Source: Chrysemys picta bellii (Eukaryota; Chordata; Testudines; Emydidae). From it: a stretch of DNA of 64,000 nt. Of the stretch, positions 13,639 to 27,051 are shown in pieces. Below the pieces are notes generated by a model. That model was not told the DNA's origin and did no database searches. It was given only the letters and a program-made list of their open reading frames with translations. Numbering within the stretch: position 1 is the first letter of the stretch; each line of letters opens with the position of its first letter. Both the position numbers and the translations under genes were made by a program. The DNA lies in the NCBI RefSeq assembly GCF_011386835.1, contig NC_088797.1, forward strand, positions 41,291,583 to 41,355,582, given 5' to 3'.

Positions 13639-14054
13639 TTACAAAACAAAGAATTAAAACACAGTCAAAGAATCGGTGGAAATATACTCTCTTTAAAATA
13701 TTAGCTGAAGTACTGAAAGTAGATGTGGTAGAACAGCCAAGCTTTGGGAATACAGAAGCAGAAATTCAGGGGGAAACAATGATGGAAAACAGGAGGAATG
13801 TTGATCAGAATCTTTAGCGGTTTTAATATTTCTTCATGAACTTGTACATCTTGGGTAAACAAGAATTAAATAAATGGGAGAAAAATAGCATCAAAACCAA
13901 AAACAATATGTGGATCAAATATTCCCATAGATGGAGAGGATTTATTCAGTGTCAACAAGGAATACAACTGTGAGTAATAAGATGAACTGGGAGCAATGAA
14001 ATGAAATTAAGAAAAAATTAAGGTAAATATCAGAAAAACAGTGAAATCCATATA

Positions 14055-14909
14055 TACCGTATATACTTGATCATAACCCAGTTCATTTATAAGCCAATGA
14101 CCCCAAGATGGATAAGTAAAAATGGAAAATTTTTATAACCTGTTCATAAGATGACCCTATAATTCAGGGGTCAGCAAACTTTGGCTCCCGGGCCATCAGA
14201 ATAAGCCGCTGGCAGGCTGAGATGGTTTGTTTACCTTGAGCATCCGCATGGAGGTAAACCTAAATAAACAAAGTGTCCTAGTGGGCCAGCTGCTTACCCT
14301 GATGGGCCGGGACAGCAACAGGTGGGGAAATTTGGGGGGGGGAGAAGCTGGGGGTAAGGGGATTAACCCCTGTTACCACCCCCCACATGACCCCACCCCT
14401 AGCCTGGGACCCCCACACGCTCCCCATCCTATCCCTTCCCACCTTATCTGGGGAGGGCCAGGGGAGGATGTCTCTGGCCTGGCTGGAGCTGCTCCAGCAG
14501 GCTGGGCAGCGCAGCCGCAGCCTGCTCCAGCGGGCCAGACTGGGTGGCGCGGCCGCAGCATGGTCCAACGAGCTGGGCCGGGCAGCATGGCTTCAGCGTG
14601 CTCCGGCGAGCTGGGCGGCGCGGCCACAGCCGGCTCTGGGGGGCGGGGCCGAGAGGCTGGGCTGCAGCCTGCCAGCTCTGGAGCTGCAGCTGCTTTGGAG
14701 GCTGGGGGGAGAGCAGCGTGGCCAGAAGCGGAGAGACTCTGGCCCCACCTCTTCCCTTCTGGCTCTGCTGCCTCTCCTTGCTCTCTCTGTTGGGGGGAGG
14801 GGCTGTGTCCCACCTCTCCCTCTCTGTACCCGTTCATAAGCCGACCCCCTTCCCTGCTGCTTCCCTTTTTAACTAAAAAAATTCGGCTTATGAACAAGTA
14901 TATACGGTA
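14055..14909. mobile_element. TA-flanked DNA transposon carrying a hAT-like piece and GC-rich tandem repeats
   Basis: A perfect 15-bp inverted repeat (TACCGTATATACTTG) lies at 14055-14069 and 14895-14909. Its outermost TA bases probably form the target duplication of a Tc1/mariner-type element. Inward, both ends continue with related ttcataa/ataagcc sequence. At 14165 a hAT-like terminus (CAGGGGTCAGCAAACTTTGG) appears without a clear partner end, so a truncated hAT seems to be nested inside. About 14480-14680 holds degenerate repeats of about 45 bp built on gctgctccagc...ctgggc...gcggcc. The long overlapping open frames on both strands here follow from high GC and show no transposase motif. 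Confidence 0.7.
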
Positions 14910-17305
14910 ATTCGACACTCTGCACTTAACGTTTTTACCAAATCCCAGTTATGAAAACTGGAGACCGAGGAGATATTTACTATGATAAAATACTTAGTTT
15001 CACAAGGATTTGTTACAAATTAACTAATAGTAATTTGTTTAAAACATTAAAAGCATGGACACTACTCCATCAAACTTACATTTTAAACACATTTACATCC
15101 CTGCCACAAGCACTGAAATGTTGAAATAGTTACAAAAGACAAGGTTAGAAACAATATGTATGTTTGATTGAATAATTAAAGAACTGAATATATAACTTGA
15201 TAGCTTTTCGTTTATTCAGTTTTAGCAACTAAAGTACCTAGATTGTATATCCTCAAAGATAACTGTATAAACAATATTTAATAGATCTTTGCACTCTTAG
15301 GTGAGGTAATTCACCTGAAAAGCGTACATTCAAAGTCTATTTACCCCAACTGTTTTTATTAGACAAATTTGTTCTGACTATGAATATTTTAATATAGTAA
15401 TAAAAAATATAGTTAGGCTCCTTGAAAAAAATTAGATACAAGAAAAGTAAATCATAACACTAAAATGTTCTCTCCAGATTAACAGATATTATAAGTAACT
15501 TCCTTACAAGGAAACATTTTGTTGCTTTAATAGAATAGTGAATATATAATAAATATTTATAATAAATAATATTAACACTAGAAACTCCTCGTTGCACATC
15601 TTTCTTCTAAGGAAATCCCAAAGTACTTCATAATGTTTTGCTAATTAATCCTCCGAAAGTAACATACAACTGATTTGAATAATTTTCCCAGACTGTATTC
15701 AGAAAAGGGGGCTAATTTCTCTCGCATATTTACATCCCTGCCACAAGACACCAAGTCAAATAGGAGGTGGCTTCCAAAATCAGTCAGCCACATGGCCTGC
15801 AGATTATTCTGACATCTAATACAATTGGAGGTCAAGGAGAGGGAACCTTTTTTCATCTGCAGGAGTCTGATTTTGGCAAAGGAGCCTCTTCAAACCAGTG
15901 ATAGAGGAGTGGACAGAAAGTCCTAGCTCCCCTCACCCAAACAATTAATTATACTAGCTGCCTTAAAATGAGGTAGGCCTGGAACCAGTTTGTCCCTACT
16001 CTGATGGCCATGCATCGGAATAACTATGGGCTGTACTACTCCCAACAGGGATAAATGGCCAGTGTTTTAATTTGATGGATTTATAAAATGTGCACCCATC
16101 ACAATCTCTGGGTGAATTTACAATTTCAGTAATTTAAATTTAAAAATTAAATGGTGGATCAACAGCTGGCAACAATTGCCAGAGTGCCATTGACTTTTTG
16201 TCAAATTGAAATTGTGCCTACATATAAATGGTAACATTTGACAAAAATTAATGTGTGTGTGGGGAGGGAGACCCACCGGACCACCAAAAGACTCAGCCTT
16301 ATACTAGGGGAATACAGAAGATGTCTGAATAAATGGATGCCTTACCAATATGCCCTGAAGGTCAAATTCTGACCCTGTCTGACCAACCAGTAAAGAAAAT
16401 CCCAAAACAAAGAGCCTTCCTGTGAGAATTCACAGAGTTCAAATTAGCAGACCACATTAGGTTCCCAGTCTCAATGTTGAGCTATTACTTGAGAGGTCAT
16501 TTTTGAAACAGCCAAGAAAACAACTATTTATGGCTTTACAGATCAAAATTAATCCCTCGAATTATATATAGAAACATATTGGTAGCTAATGTAGTCAAAA
16601 GAACACAGGTGAAATTTGCTGCACATGCAAAATAATTTACTACATAAATGGACTACTGGACTCTGCTTTAGCAGATGTTTGAGTGGTTTTAGATGATTTA
16701 TGGTGCTACATTGTTTTAGTTGGCTCTTCCAACCTACCAGCTTCATCTCAATGTTATCTCATCTTTGCCAAATACAAGACAAGAATCATCCACCAATTAG
16801 ATTTAGTGAGGACATGATGCCTAGTTGAGTGTCATGAAGATACTGTTCATATTACACTACCTTACTATCTCCTACACTGGTCTCACATACCGATTGAAGA
16901 AGAGGCATGTCAGAATAAATTACTGAAGAAACAGAACAAAGGAGACCTTGTGAGGGCACCTAACCAAAATTACCTCCTGGGATCTATCTGAGAGGGCTGA
17001 ATGAAGCCATTCAACCATGATCTATCTTTTCCTAATCTTTTCTAAGTCCACAATCTCATGGTCAACAGCATCAAACACTATGGAAAGAGAGAAAATTTAC
17101 CAGAATCAACAAATTACCTATGCCCATCATTAGGAGAAGAACACTGATCAATGAGATTAGAGCAGTGTTTCTGCACCATGCCCCAGCAAAAAAATGAAGG
17201 AATAGCGTGGGAGAATGGGTTGACTCCCAGATGACAACAGAGCTCTTTTACCCGATTTTAGTCTGAAACAGGTCATGATCTAAGACAATTGCCTTATTTA
17301 ATACC
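14910..17305. other. AT-rich intronic sequence, nothing recognised apart from a possible ancient repeat
   Basis: About 15600-15660 (cccaaagtacttcataat...aattaatcctc) resembles the 3' part of old MIR/L2-type repeats, at low confidence. The rest shows no exon or element ends. Confidence 0.35.
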
Positions 17306-17313
17306 CTCTAAAC

Positions 17314-18588
17314 CAGAGGTTCCCAAAGTGGGCGATACCGCCCCCTGGGGGGCGCTGGAACGATCCAGGGGGGCAGTAGTAGCCTCGGGTGCAATTGGGG
17401 GGCGTTGAATAAAAATAAGGGGGCAGTGGAAGCATAAAGAAAGAATATAAGAAAATTTTGAAAAACCGTTCGTACATGTTTCATCTGTTGTGTAACATAG
17501 AGTTAAAGTTGTAGTGATTACTTTATTTTCCAAATAAATTCACAAATTATAACCGATCAGGTGTCAAGTCCGCCAACAGCTCTTAACAAGCAAGTGTTGG
17601 CAGGCGAGCGTGTCGCGCATTGTCGGGAAGTCCAGCATGCATCGGCAGGAATATGTGCGTGTAATGACTTGTTTACAATACGATACTATAAATAGGCGAC
17701 ATGTATGAAATCTAATTTAGATTGTTTCTTAATTGTGTAAAAAGCAGTTAACAATAGTACAATAAGTATTTAACATTTTTTATTCATATTCAATACCTTC
17801 GATCTTTACGGATTACGGATCACATACAAAGCAAATTGTATTATTGTTGTTTCAATAAAACAGCAATTTACACGTGAGTATTTTTATACATTTTCTTACA
17901 TATCTACCGTACATTTCTGTGTCTCTAGTGCTTACTAATAATCGTAGCAGGCTTGTGGCGGTAAAGTACTATTTGAAGTGTACAGTCAATATATTTGTCA
18001 TTTTTTATTACAATATTAACGAAAACGGGAATGAAATCGTAAAAAAACTGTTAACTATTAACATTTATTTATATCTATCGAATCATCTGTGTTAATTGGT
18101 AAATAAGGCGTGTGTTAATAAGGAACAATTATTTAAATAAGGGCAAACTAAATTAAAACTATTAACTGATTTTTAATTGCATATTGATTATTTTTAATTA
18201 ATTATTTCTTGATAAATTTAGTTTGATATTTGACAGTTTAATATCAAATACATATATCTAATGCTGAGCAAAGAACAAAACCCAGTTTATTAGTTTCATT
18301 AGTATTTTAGTTTGGTTGTCTTTTGCCATCTTACGCAAAAACCACTGTATACCTGATGTCGTGGGCGATATTCTAATAACACATCTTTCTTTACTATATT
18401 GTAGGACTTAGGTAGAAATATAGATACATAAAAGAACACAAATTTGTCACTGCATCTTTCTGTTTGTTCGCTTAAAGAAGGTAGATTTCCAGGGGGGCGC
18501 TGAGTAATTTTTTTTCTGAAAAGGGCGGCGCTGAGTAATTTTTTTTCTGAAAAGGGGGCGGTAGGCCAAATAAGTTTGGGAACCTCTG
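17314..18588. mobile_element. Non-autonomous hAT transposon (1,275 bp) with 8-bp target-site duplication
   Basis: Terminal inverted repeats CAGAGGTTCCCAAA lie at both ends, flanked by the perfect 8-bp duplication ctctaaac (17306-17313 and 18589-18596). Subterminal sequence is G-rich (gggggcgc, gggggcggt), while the interior is very AT-rich. A segment of about 36 bp (ggcgctgagtaattttttt...) is duplicated in tandem next to the right end, at about 18495-18560. No frame over 80 codons and no transposase motif is present, so it must be moved in trans. The interior keeps many CpG dinucleotides (for example gcgagcgtgtcgcgcattgt, gatctttacggattacgg), unlike neighbouring sequence. That suggests a young insertion. 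Confidence 0.88.
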
Positions 18589-18596
18589 CTCTAAAC

Positions 18597-20117
18597 CATC
18601 AATCCCAAGTCAAATTAGGATCCAAAGTACACCCATGAACCTGTGCTACATCAGAAACCACAGAGAATCAAATGGTTGTGAAAGTGGCCACGGGCTCCCA
18701 AGTTAATGTACAAGAATCACACACAGAGATGATGTGCAGTGTGAAGGGGACTGCACAGCTCTCAGGCAGTTCCACATACCTCCTTTGGAATTTTATTTAT
18801 TATTATTATTGCCTCTCTGGCAGGCCAACTTTTCCTTGAATAGTTTGGGCTTCTGAGCAACAAGCACTGATAATTTGCCTCCAAGTATTTCCTGCTAGAC
18901 TAACATTGCATAATACCTACAATAAAGAGACAAGTCATCAGCTTTTGACCTGAACGTGTACATGAACATAGCTACAAAAGGAAAGTGCTTGAAGCTCAGG
19001 TTACAAATATGCTACCATCCTTCATCATATGTAGCATCTCTGGAGTCTTCTCTTCCAAGCGCATAACACAATAAATGATTTTTAGATGAAAAAAATAGCC
19101 TCTCACTACAACAGAGGGCTTTGTTGCTACTATTATTCCAAATGACTAACAAATTTAATAATTGTTTCTGATATAAGATGATGAAGTAGAGTGACAGTTA
19201 CTTGGTGTATTGTACCCTGCTATTAACTTACTATGCATTGACCGGCTTAAAGAACAAAATTATTGCAATTACTTCAGCCAAACATTTTATCAGTGAAAGT
19301 AGTAAAGAAAAACTTCAACTTCCTGGCAAACACACAAATATCCAAACATTCAGTTATTTAAGGACTGGAGTTTCTTTTTGTAGGTTAACAGAGAAATCAA
19401 TTCTCAAAATATGAACAATACCATACCTACTTTTAGATCATATTACAACAAAAGACCAAAATGAGAAGGCTAGTTAAATGGAAATGAAAAGAAATGGTCA
19501 TAAGAGTGAAATGCCTCAAAACTTTTAAAAAACATCATAATAGAGGCTCAATCTAAAAGTATACCCCAAAGAAAAAAGAAAAAATAAGAGTACCAAAATA
19601 CACACCCATGGCTAAAACAATAAAGTAAAAGAGGTGATTAGAGACAAAAATACATCCTTTATAAATTAGAAGTTAAATCCTGTTCAGAAAAATAGAAAAT
19701 TGCATACCTTCGTTCAAAAAACAGGGCTGTAGTTGACTGTACAGAAGAATTCTGTCAAGCCCTTCAAAGCTCACAATTTTACTCTGCTAAATCCTTCAAC
19801 ACAATCATTGAAATCATGGAAGCAATATCCCAGTGAGCAATGAGCTTAACATGCAAAGTTGTTCCATTGAGCTGATGGCAATAAAACAAGCACAGAGCTG
19901 GTGAAGCATACAGTAAAGCTCAAAATAAGATAACTGCATCTTGATCTGAGGCGAGTGTTTTGCTTTTATTTCTTTGTTTTAAATACAGTAGTGTGTAAAG
20001 TAAGCCCAGGGCTTCACTGTTGGCATCAGCAGAGATTAAGATACAGGCAAAAAGCATGGAACATGTCTTCAGCCTGAAAATTCTACTTTTAACTCCTGCA
20101 CTGTTGTCAGAACGTGC
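18597..20117. other. AT-rich intronic sequence, nothing recognised
   Basis: No exon or element boundary was seen. Confidence 0.4.
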
Positions 20118-20390
20118 ATGTACCTTCAATAGGAAGTTTGCTCTTGTGGTTAAGGCACTGGACTGGAACTCGGGTGATACAGGCTCGGTTCCCAGCTCTG
20201 TCACAGACTTGAGCAAGTCAATTTCTCCCTCTATACCTTGGTTCCCCATCTGTAAAGTCTTCATCTTGTCTGTTTAGATTGTAAATTCTTTGGAGTGAGG
20301 TTATTACTGTTTGTACAGTGCCTATCGCAACGTGGCCACAATCTCAATTGGGCCTCAAGATGTTACTGTAGTATAAAAAAATAGAATAGC
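20118..20390 (+). repeat. tRNA-derived SINE, turtle-type
   Basis: The 5' part carries A-box and B-box like sequence (gtggttaaggcactggactgg, then ggctcggttccc) followed by a MIR-like body (tctgtcacagacttgagcaa, ccccatctgtaaa). The 3' tail (tttagattgtaaattctttgg...gtttgtacagtgcctat...taaaaaaatag) is the LINE-derived tail I associate with reptile polIII SINEs. The open frame across it is not a gene. Confidence 0.75.
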
Positions 20391-22938
20391 TGGCAGAAAA
20401 CTCCTATGCTTTGATTACTGTAACGTTGGGGAAACATAGATCTTTTCTCCAATGGTATTCGGGTAAAGCAGCTTTCATTTGTATCTACTGTTCTTTTATA
20501 TCACCCATAGGAATAGAGTTTTGTTTTTTTCCTCTTTGTTAACTACCCATTATTCCTACCTCAACCCATGAAACATAAGTATGTGCAAGCTAATAACATT
20601 AGGAAAAGAGTCCTGATCTCATCCAGGTCTGATAAAATGCCAGTGAATAGTTGTGATTCTCTCTCTCTTACGGTTAAAATATATATGGTTATTTTGCTTT
20701 GGTTTTCCATTATTCGCCACTGAATTTATTCTGTTACAAGGCATAAATATTGTTATCTAAATGAAGATACTTTAAATACAAAAATAATTGAAATCAAAAT
20801 ACTGTACTTGACCTACTGCATTTAAATCTATCGACATATATTTGGTCTAGCTGATCGAAATTGCCTGAGTTTTGAGTTTGATGTTATTTTGTCAAAAATT
20901 ACAACTAAGATGAGCTAGGTGTTTTATGAAGCCCCTTAAAACACACACTAACATCTTTCCTTATTTTATTTCTTATTTTAATATATATGGAAGACATTTT
21001 AAAGTATTTTCTGGGACTTGGAGATCAAGGATATCTACTGTACTTGATTAGGGAACAAACTAGGGGCTGATGAAACCAGCAAAATTTGGATTCAGACTAG
21101 CTTCTATCCTTTTCTATACTCCAGTGATGGGGTCTCAAGAGCAGAAGCCTGTGTCTAGTAGACACTCTTCAGTCGGTCCTGATTGTCTCAGATTTCTGCC
21201 TGACCCATTTGCCCAATAGATGACAATAACATGAGCTGCTAGTAACAAACGGCATTGCTAGAGCTGTGACAAATTTCATTTTGAAACCCAAAACCACATG
21301 GAACTTTGATAGCTTGGTGTTTCACTATGTGTCTAAAACCAGAAATGACTTATTTCACCTCAAATTAGCTGCTACTCAATGGACTTTCATTAGTTTTCAT
21401 GATCTTTGTACAAACCCATTTGAAGTGAAACTGGATAAAAGGGTTGGATAAATTCCTGTGATATGAATTAACTCAATCTCACATTACTCTGTGTATAGCA
21501 ATAACTGACATTTTGGGCAATTTAAACAAAATTATGAACATTAGGTAAAAGTAGGCATTTCACAGTGCATGTATAGATGTTGGGGTCTGCAGACAGGGGC
21601 ATTGAAAATGTCACCTGCCCTGCAGGGGATTACCTATCCTGATGGGGGTATTAAGTGAAATTATACTGTGATCCTGTTTAAAAAAAGGCACATTAGGGGA
21701 AGTGGATATTCAAGTCTCCAAGCGTCTATGTTTGCAGAATTCTCATGCGCATATCTGGGGAAGAAAAATTAAATCTTCCCTTTTGTTTTTCCCTTTGCCA
21801 TTACACTAAACATTTTCCAGCAAGTTTTACAGTACCTGAAGATAGTTAGTTACCTGGGGATTGTAACCATCAATGTAAGAGTTAATGAAAAATAGCACTT
21901 GGTTTCTCAGACTGTCATGGAGAAAGGCAGGAGAAAGTCAGCTATTAGATGACCTAAGGTAGGTAGTATCATATTCTAGGGAGAGTTGCAGCACAAGATG
22001 GCATATTAAAGTATTTAATGTCACATAAATCTATCAGTCTAGTGGTTTCTTTTATCCTCCTCAAATAGCATTCTTTGAGATTACACTATGTCAGAATGAA
22101 GCAGATATTAACTTAAATTACACCAAATTGCATAATCAAAACAGAAAATTCTGCCAAAGATTATAGTGCCTCTTCTGCCAAGAGATGAAGGGATGACTGC
22201 ATTTTAGGTGTGATGTGTTCAGAAAAATAAGCAGAAGTCTGAACTAAATGGATTTGTAGTCCGTAAAAACGTCATTCACCTTTTGTGTTTTTTTTCCTGC
22301 AGAGTTTATGTTGGGGAGAAATAAACATCTTTGAGATGACGTACATGATTTTAGAATTCACTAAACCCTTTTTCCCTAGCATGCACAGTGACTATTTCTG
22401 CCAGCTACTCTCACAAGAGAACAGCGAAGAAAAACAAGGCACAGAAAAGAGGAAATAATATATGAACCTAGAATGTGAAACATCATTTAGGACCAATGCT
22501 GTGCATTGTGAATATTTACATACACAACAGTGATAACTGTTGTAAAGTATCATGAGATAGCTCTCAGGTTTGTCACAGGGTAGCACCACTTCATGGTGTT
22601 GCTACAGAATATATATTATAGCCTGGGATTTTATTATTACAAGGGTACAGATTGAAATGTATCACCACAATATTTATTTCTTACTGTAAATGTGGTCTAT
22701 GTGATCTACAATAGGCTATACACTCAAGTAAACAGATTATCATAATAAAATGTAAACCATCAATTGAATTCACAATATTTAGCATATGTCCTATTCAATA
22801 GAAAAGTTAACTTCCAAAATGTAGTGTTTTTCTTTTGACACTTTAAAAAAAAGAAAAATAATACACTTAAGATTTGTAAATATGAATACATGCTATAAAA
22901 AGAAAATACAGATTATAAAAAGAAAACCATTCCAGTGC
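20391..22938. other. AT-rich intronic sequence, nothing recognised
   Basis: No coding exon, element end or long repeat was identified. Confidence 0.4.
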
Positions 22939-23740
22939 CCACAATTCAAGAAGGACATTGATAAATTGGAGAAGGTTCAGAGACGAACCACGAGAAAGAT
23001 TACAGGATTAAAAACTACAATTTATATGTATAAAACTACACCTTATATCTACGTAGTTTAAGAAAAAGATTAAGGCGTGACTTGATCAATGGTGGGGCAC
23101 AAATATTTAATAATTGGCTCTTCAGTCTAGCAGAGAAAGGTATACCTCTATCCAATGGCTAGTAGTTGAAATTCAGATGGAAAAAAAGGCATCCATTTCT
23201 AACTCTGAGAGGAACTGATTATTCGAACAATTTAGCCAGGGTCACAGTGGATTCACCATCACTGACAATTTTGAAATCAAGATCCAATGTGGGACCATTG
23301 TGATCATCTAGTCTGACATCCTGCACATTACGGCCACAGACTTTCACCCACCCACTCCTGTAATAGACCCCCAATCTCTGGCTGAGTTACTGACATCCTA
23401 AAATCATGATTTAGTGACTTCCAGTTACAGAGAAGTCACTATTTATACTAGTTTAAACCAGTAACTGACCTGTGCTGCAGAGGGAGGTGAAACCCCCAGA
23501 GTCTCTGCCATTCTGATCTGAGAGAAAATTTATTCCCAACCCCAAATATGGTGATCATTTGGATCCTCAGCATGTGGGCAAGACCCTCCAGACAGACACT
23601 TGGGAAAGAATCTCTGTAGTAACTCAGAGCCCTCCCCATCTTGTGTCCCGTCTCCAGCCATTGGGGATTTTTGCTACTGGCAGACTAGATGATCACAATG
23701 GTCCCTCCTGGCCTTGGAATCTCTAAATGTTTAGATCACC
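22939..23740. mobile_element. CR1-type LINE 3' fragments, partly inverted
   Basis: About 22939-23285 reads in plus orientation like the end of a CR1/L3 ORF2 and its 3' region (aaattggagaaggttcagag, cagtggattcaccatcactgac). It then meets a minus-orientation 3' tail (gggaccattgtgatcatcta, 23290 on). A plus-orientation tail follows at about 23680-23735 (actagatgatcacaatggtc). The facing gatcatctagtctg / cagactagatgatc blocks make an inverted pair about 400 bp apart. All frames are broken. Confidence 0.7.
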
Positions 23741-25399
23741 CCAAAAAAGACTCGCCCTTAACAACTAGAAACTGCACACTCAGGCTGTGACATAAGATTG
23801 GATGGAGAGACACAAGTCAATCATTTAGATGTTCCTCTCTCAGTTTTCAGCACAGAGATGGTAATTGAGGCCCCACAAATGGATGAAGTCGCCCAGAAAT
23901 AGAGAGGAGAAAGAAAAGGAGTGGGCCTACCAGAGAGATCTGTGGGGGGGCCCCCATGAAAGGTAGCAGAGGGAGAGGGCCGGTCAAGAGACATACTAAA
24001 GAAGTGATCAGGGATGCAAAAGAACCATAAGACCGGGTCCAGGAAAGCCAGGGGAGGACTAGATGTCAAGCAAGATGATAGCTCTGAAAAATAGCAGGGG
24101 TCAAAGGTAACAAGGATGGAGTAAAGGCCTGAGATTGTCCAAAACGATCATTAAACATGATGAGTGCAGTTTCAGTAGAGGGAAGAAAATATAATTGAAA
24201 GAGTAGATTCAAAAGGGAGGTGACAGAGAGGGACTCATAGCAATGACTGTAAACAGTACATTCTAAGACTTCAGGAGGTGAAGAGAAGAAAGGAGAATGG
24301 TGATGGGTGCTAACCAAAAGGGCAAGCATAACTGAGCAATAGAAAAGTCCAGAACATGCTTGTACTGTGACGGGGAAGGAGAAGAGGAGAAAGAGACGTA
24401 GATGAGGAAGGGCATCTGGTTACAGAAGAAGATGAAAGGGCTTGAGAAGGGAAGTAGGCAAGAAATCTCAGTGTCACTAACAGGAGAAAAAAACTTGATT
24501 GCTCTTGTTGAGCTTCTCTTTGAACTTGGCAAGAACCTACAGGGAGAAATGGCAAAACTGTCATATAGAAGTATGTGAGTTGTTACAGCTTTAATTCTAG
24601 GTATACTAGGAAATCACATCAGAGTTGCAGATAGCACATTAAATGCAGATGTTTCTAGGGATATTAATTAAAGCACGAGAAATACAGAATATGACATATT
24701 TGCAACATGCTGCCTAAACAGAATGTTTGAAAAGTTTTCCATGAGATATCAGAGGTTTTTTTAAAATCCGTTTTGATTAGGATAACAATTATAATTAGGA
24801 CTCATCTAATTTCAAACTGAGGCATGGTAATTTTCAGATCAGAGAAAGCTTTATATTAAAGAATTTGAGAACATCTGTATTCATAACTGATCCCCCATCT
24901 ACAGCATATAAGCAACTGTGCCACCTACACATGTCTATTTTTACATTTCAGAACACCTTGTTGAGTTTAAGTTCCCCAGGAAAATCTCATAACACCCCCA
25001 GAAGTAATTTTTGGATCAATCAAGCAGTATGCGTCATCAGAGAGATAAGAGCTCCCATACTTTAAAACATGTATTAAATCATTCTCTATAAAAAGTCATA
25101 TTTCCAAAGCTGGGCCTCCAATATGAAACTTGAAAACTAAGACTCCACCCAAAATGAATGAAAGCACTTAAAACAAATTGAATATCCATAGATTACTTTT
25201 TATTCATCGATAGGGCTCGCATCTGATATTAGCATTACAAGCAACATTACCTCCTTGTGTGACTTAAACATGTACATTTGAGTAGAAAAGAAAAGTACAT
25301 TAACCCAGAACTTATGATAATGATAGGAAAAAACTTCTATTCATTAACAGGATCTCTTAAGTGGCAAGAAATATTGTAATATATTTAAAAAAAGAAATT
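23741..25399. other. Intronic sequence with a purine-rich stretch, no gene recognised
   Basis: About 23880-24560 is rich in agaggagaaag-type sequence, which produces serine/phenylalanine-rich open frames on the minus strand. These have no domain and look like composition artefacts. Confidence 0.4.
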
Positions 25400-25751
25400 T
25401 CAACTTATTGTGATGTCCTTTCCTATGAAGTGACTCATAAGGAATAGTACCACCTGTGCTATAGAGTAAGTCCTCCATGAAGTGGAGATGCCACACCTTC
25501 TGCAAAATGTAGATTCCGTCTTTGGTTTCCTAGGACACTTCCTGCTGGGGACAGAAACAAAGGCACCAAGGATAGGGAGTTGCAAGCTGCAGCTACACAG
25601 AGCAGTAGAAAGTTTGTTACCTTACTTCTGGACATAGCTCTTGTTCACAGTAAAGGGTTTATCTCGACCAACCATCTGCTCACCAGTAAAATACTATAGG
25701 GTGCTGGGAGCGGGAGCATGCCGGAAGACCCAGTGGAAAGATTACATTGCA

Positions 25752-26343
25752 ATGGCTGCTACAGAGCATGTGCAACTGCACATAACTCCCCCATCAGCCA
25801 TGAGACTCAAGGGAAATACTGAATATGCCCGAAAAAGGTTCAAACAGCAAATTGAGCTGTATGAAAGTCACTTGGGCAAATAAACTGGAAGATGAGCCAA
25901 AGATTTCTCTGCTCTTAACAGTGACAGGTACAGGAGCCCTAGATGCATATAATGTGTTTTGTGCAGATGGTATGGGGGAAAGAAAGGAAAGCTTTGCAGA
26001 AATAAAGAAAATGTTTGAGGATCATTGTGTCACTAGAAAAAAATGTTACTGATGAGAGATATATGTTCAGGATAAGAAGGCAGAATGAAGGGGAAACAAC
26101 GGAAGAATTTGTCACAGATTTAAAATTGAAAAGTCAGTTCTGCGAATATGGAATATTAAAGGACTCTCTCATTAAAAAACAGATTGTCCTGGGGTGTAAC
26201 AATAAAAAAGTTTGTGGACAATTACTAAAGGAGGAGGATCTGATACTAGAGAGGACAATATGTATATGCCAAGCAGCAGAACATGCAGAAACACAAACAA
26301 AAAGCATGGAGAAAGAGACAGAGCCCATGACTGACTATCATAG
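25752..26343 (+). pseudogene. Gypsy gag pseudogene
   Basis: It begins MAATEHVQLHITPPSAMRLK, typical of Gag proteins of vertebrate Mag-like Gypsy elements, which form the particle around the RNA. Frameshifts near 25880 and 26030 divide it into three overlapping open pieces. The pieces carry AYNVF, RKESFAEIKKMFEDH, then RYMFRIRRQNEGETTEEFVT and KSQFCEYG, a recognisable order for this capsid region. Downstream, out of frame, sequence at about 26400-26480 gives PCQQCGNQHENRK and CRNCNK, a degenerate zinc knuckle. It is not functional as it stands. Confidence 0.75.
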
Positions 26344-27051
26344 CTAAAGCAGCAAGAGAAAAGTTCACAGAAATTAAATTGCCCAAGGACAGAAACACAG
26401 AAAGAAGGAAACCCTGCCAGCAGTGTGGCAACCAGCATGAGAACAGGAAACTCCCAGCATTCAGACAAATATGTAGAAATTGTAATAAGCAAACCATTAT
26501 GGTAAAATGTGCAGAGAACGCCAAAAAGGGTACGTACTAAGTGCAGAAAGGGATTCCTCAAGTGAAGAGGAAGATCTGTTCAGAAGCACAGTGAAGACTG
26601 GCTAATTACCATGTGCACAAATGGCACATATGTGCCATACAAGATGGACACGGGGCACAAGAAAATGTAATAACAGAAATTGAAAGAGAGAGATGTAAGG
26701 AGCACATAGAAGTTGAAGAGTCACAAGTATCTGAAAAATTATAATGGAGGAACAGTCCCAGTTTTGGGAGAGTGCACACTGAAAATGATAAAACAAGAGT
26801 TGGTGGTGGTACACAGAGGCAAGCAACCAGTCTTGGACCTACACTTTTGAGGGGCCTGGTCTCATTAGAGGGCATATAACAAAGAGAGAGTGGGAAAGAA
26901 CACAGAACAAGTATTAATAGCATCCTATGAAGATGTATTAATAGGAAATGGGTGCTTCCCAGTAATATAAAAGGCAAGGTTATTAGAAGACACTGAAACT
27001 GCGGTACATGCTACATGAAAAGTTCCACGAGCCTTAAGAAAGAGCCTAGAA

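Noticed and set aside
14227..14918. Overlapping long open frames on both strands (up to 227 codons)
   Set aside because: High-GC tandem repeats suppress stop codons in every frame. No domain, and the frames end at transposon borders.
20118..20390. A functional tRNA gene at the tRNA-like part of the SINE
   Set aside because: The box sequences are followed by a SINE body and LINE-derived tail, and no cloverleaf acceptor stem can be closed by eye.
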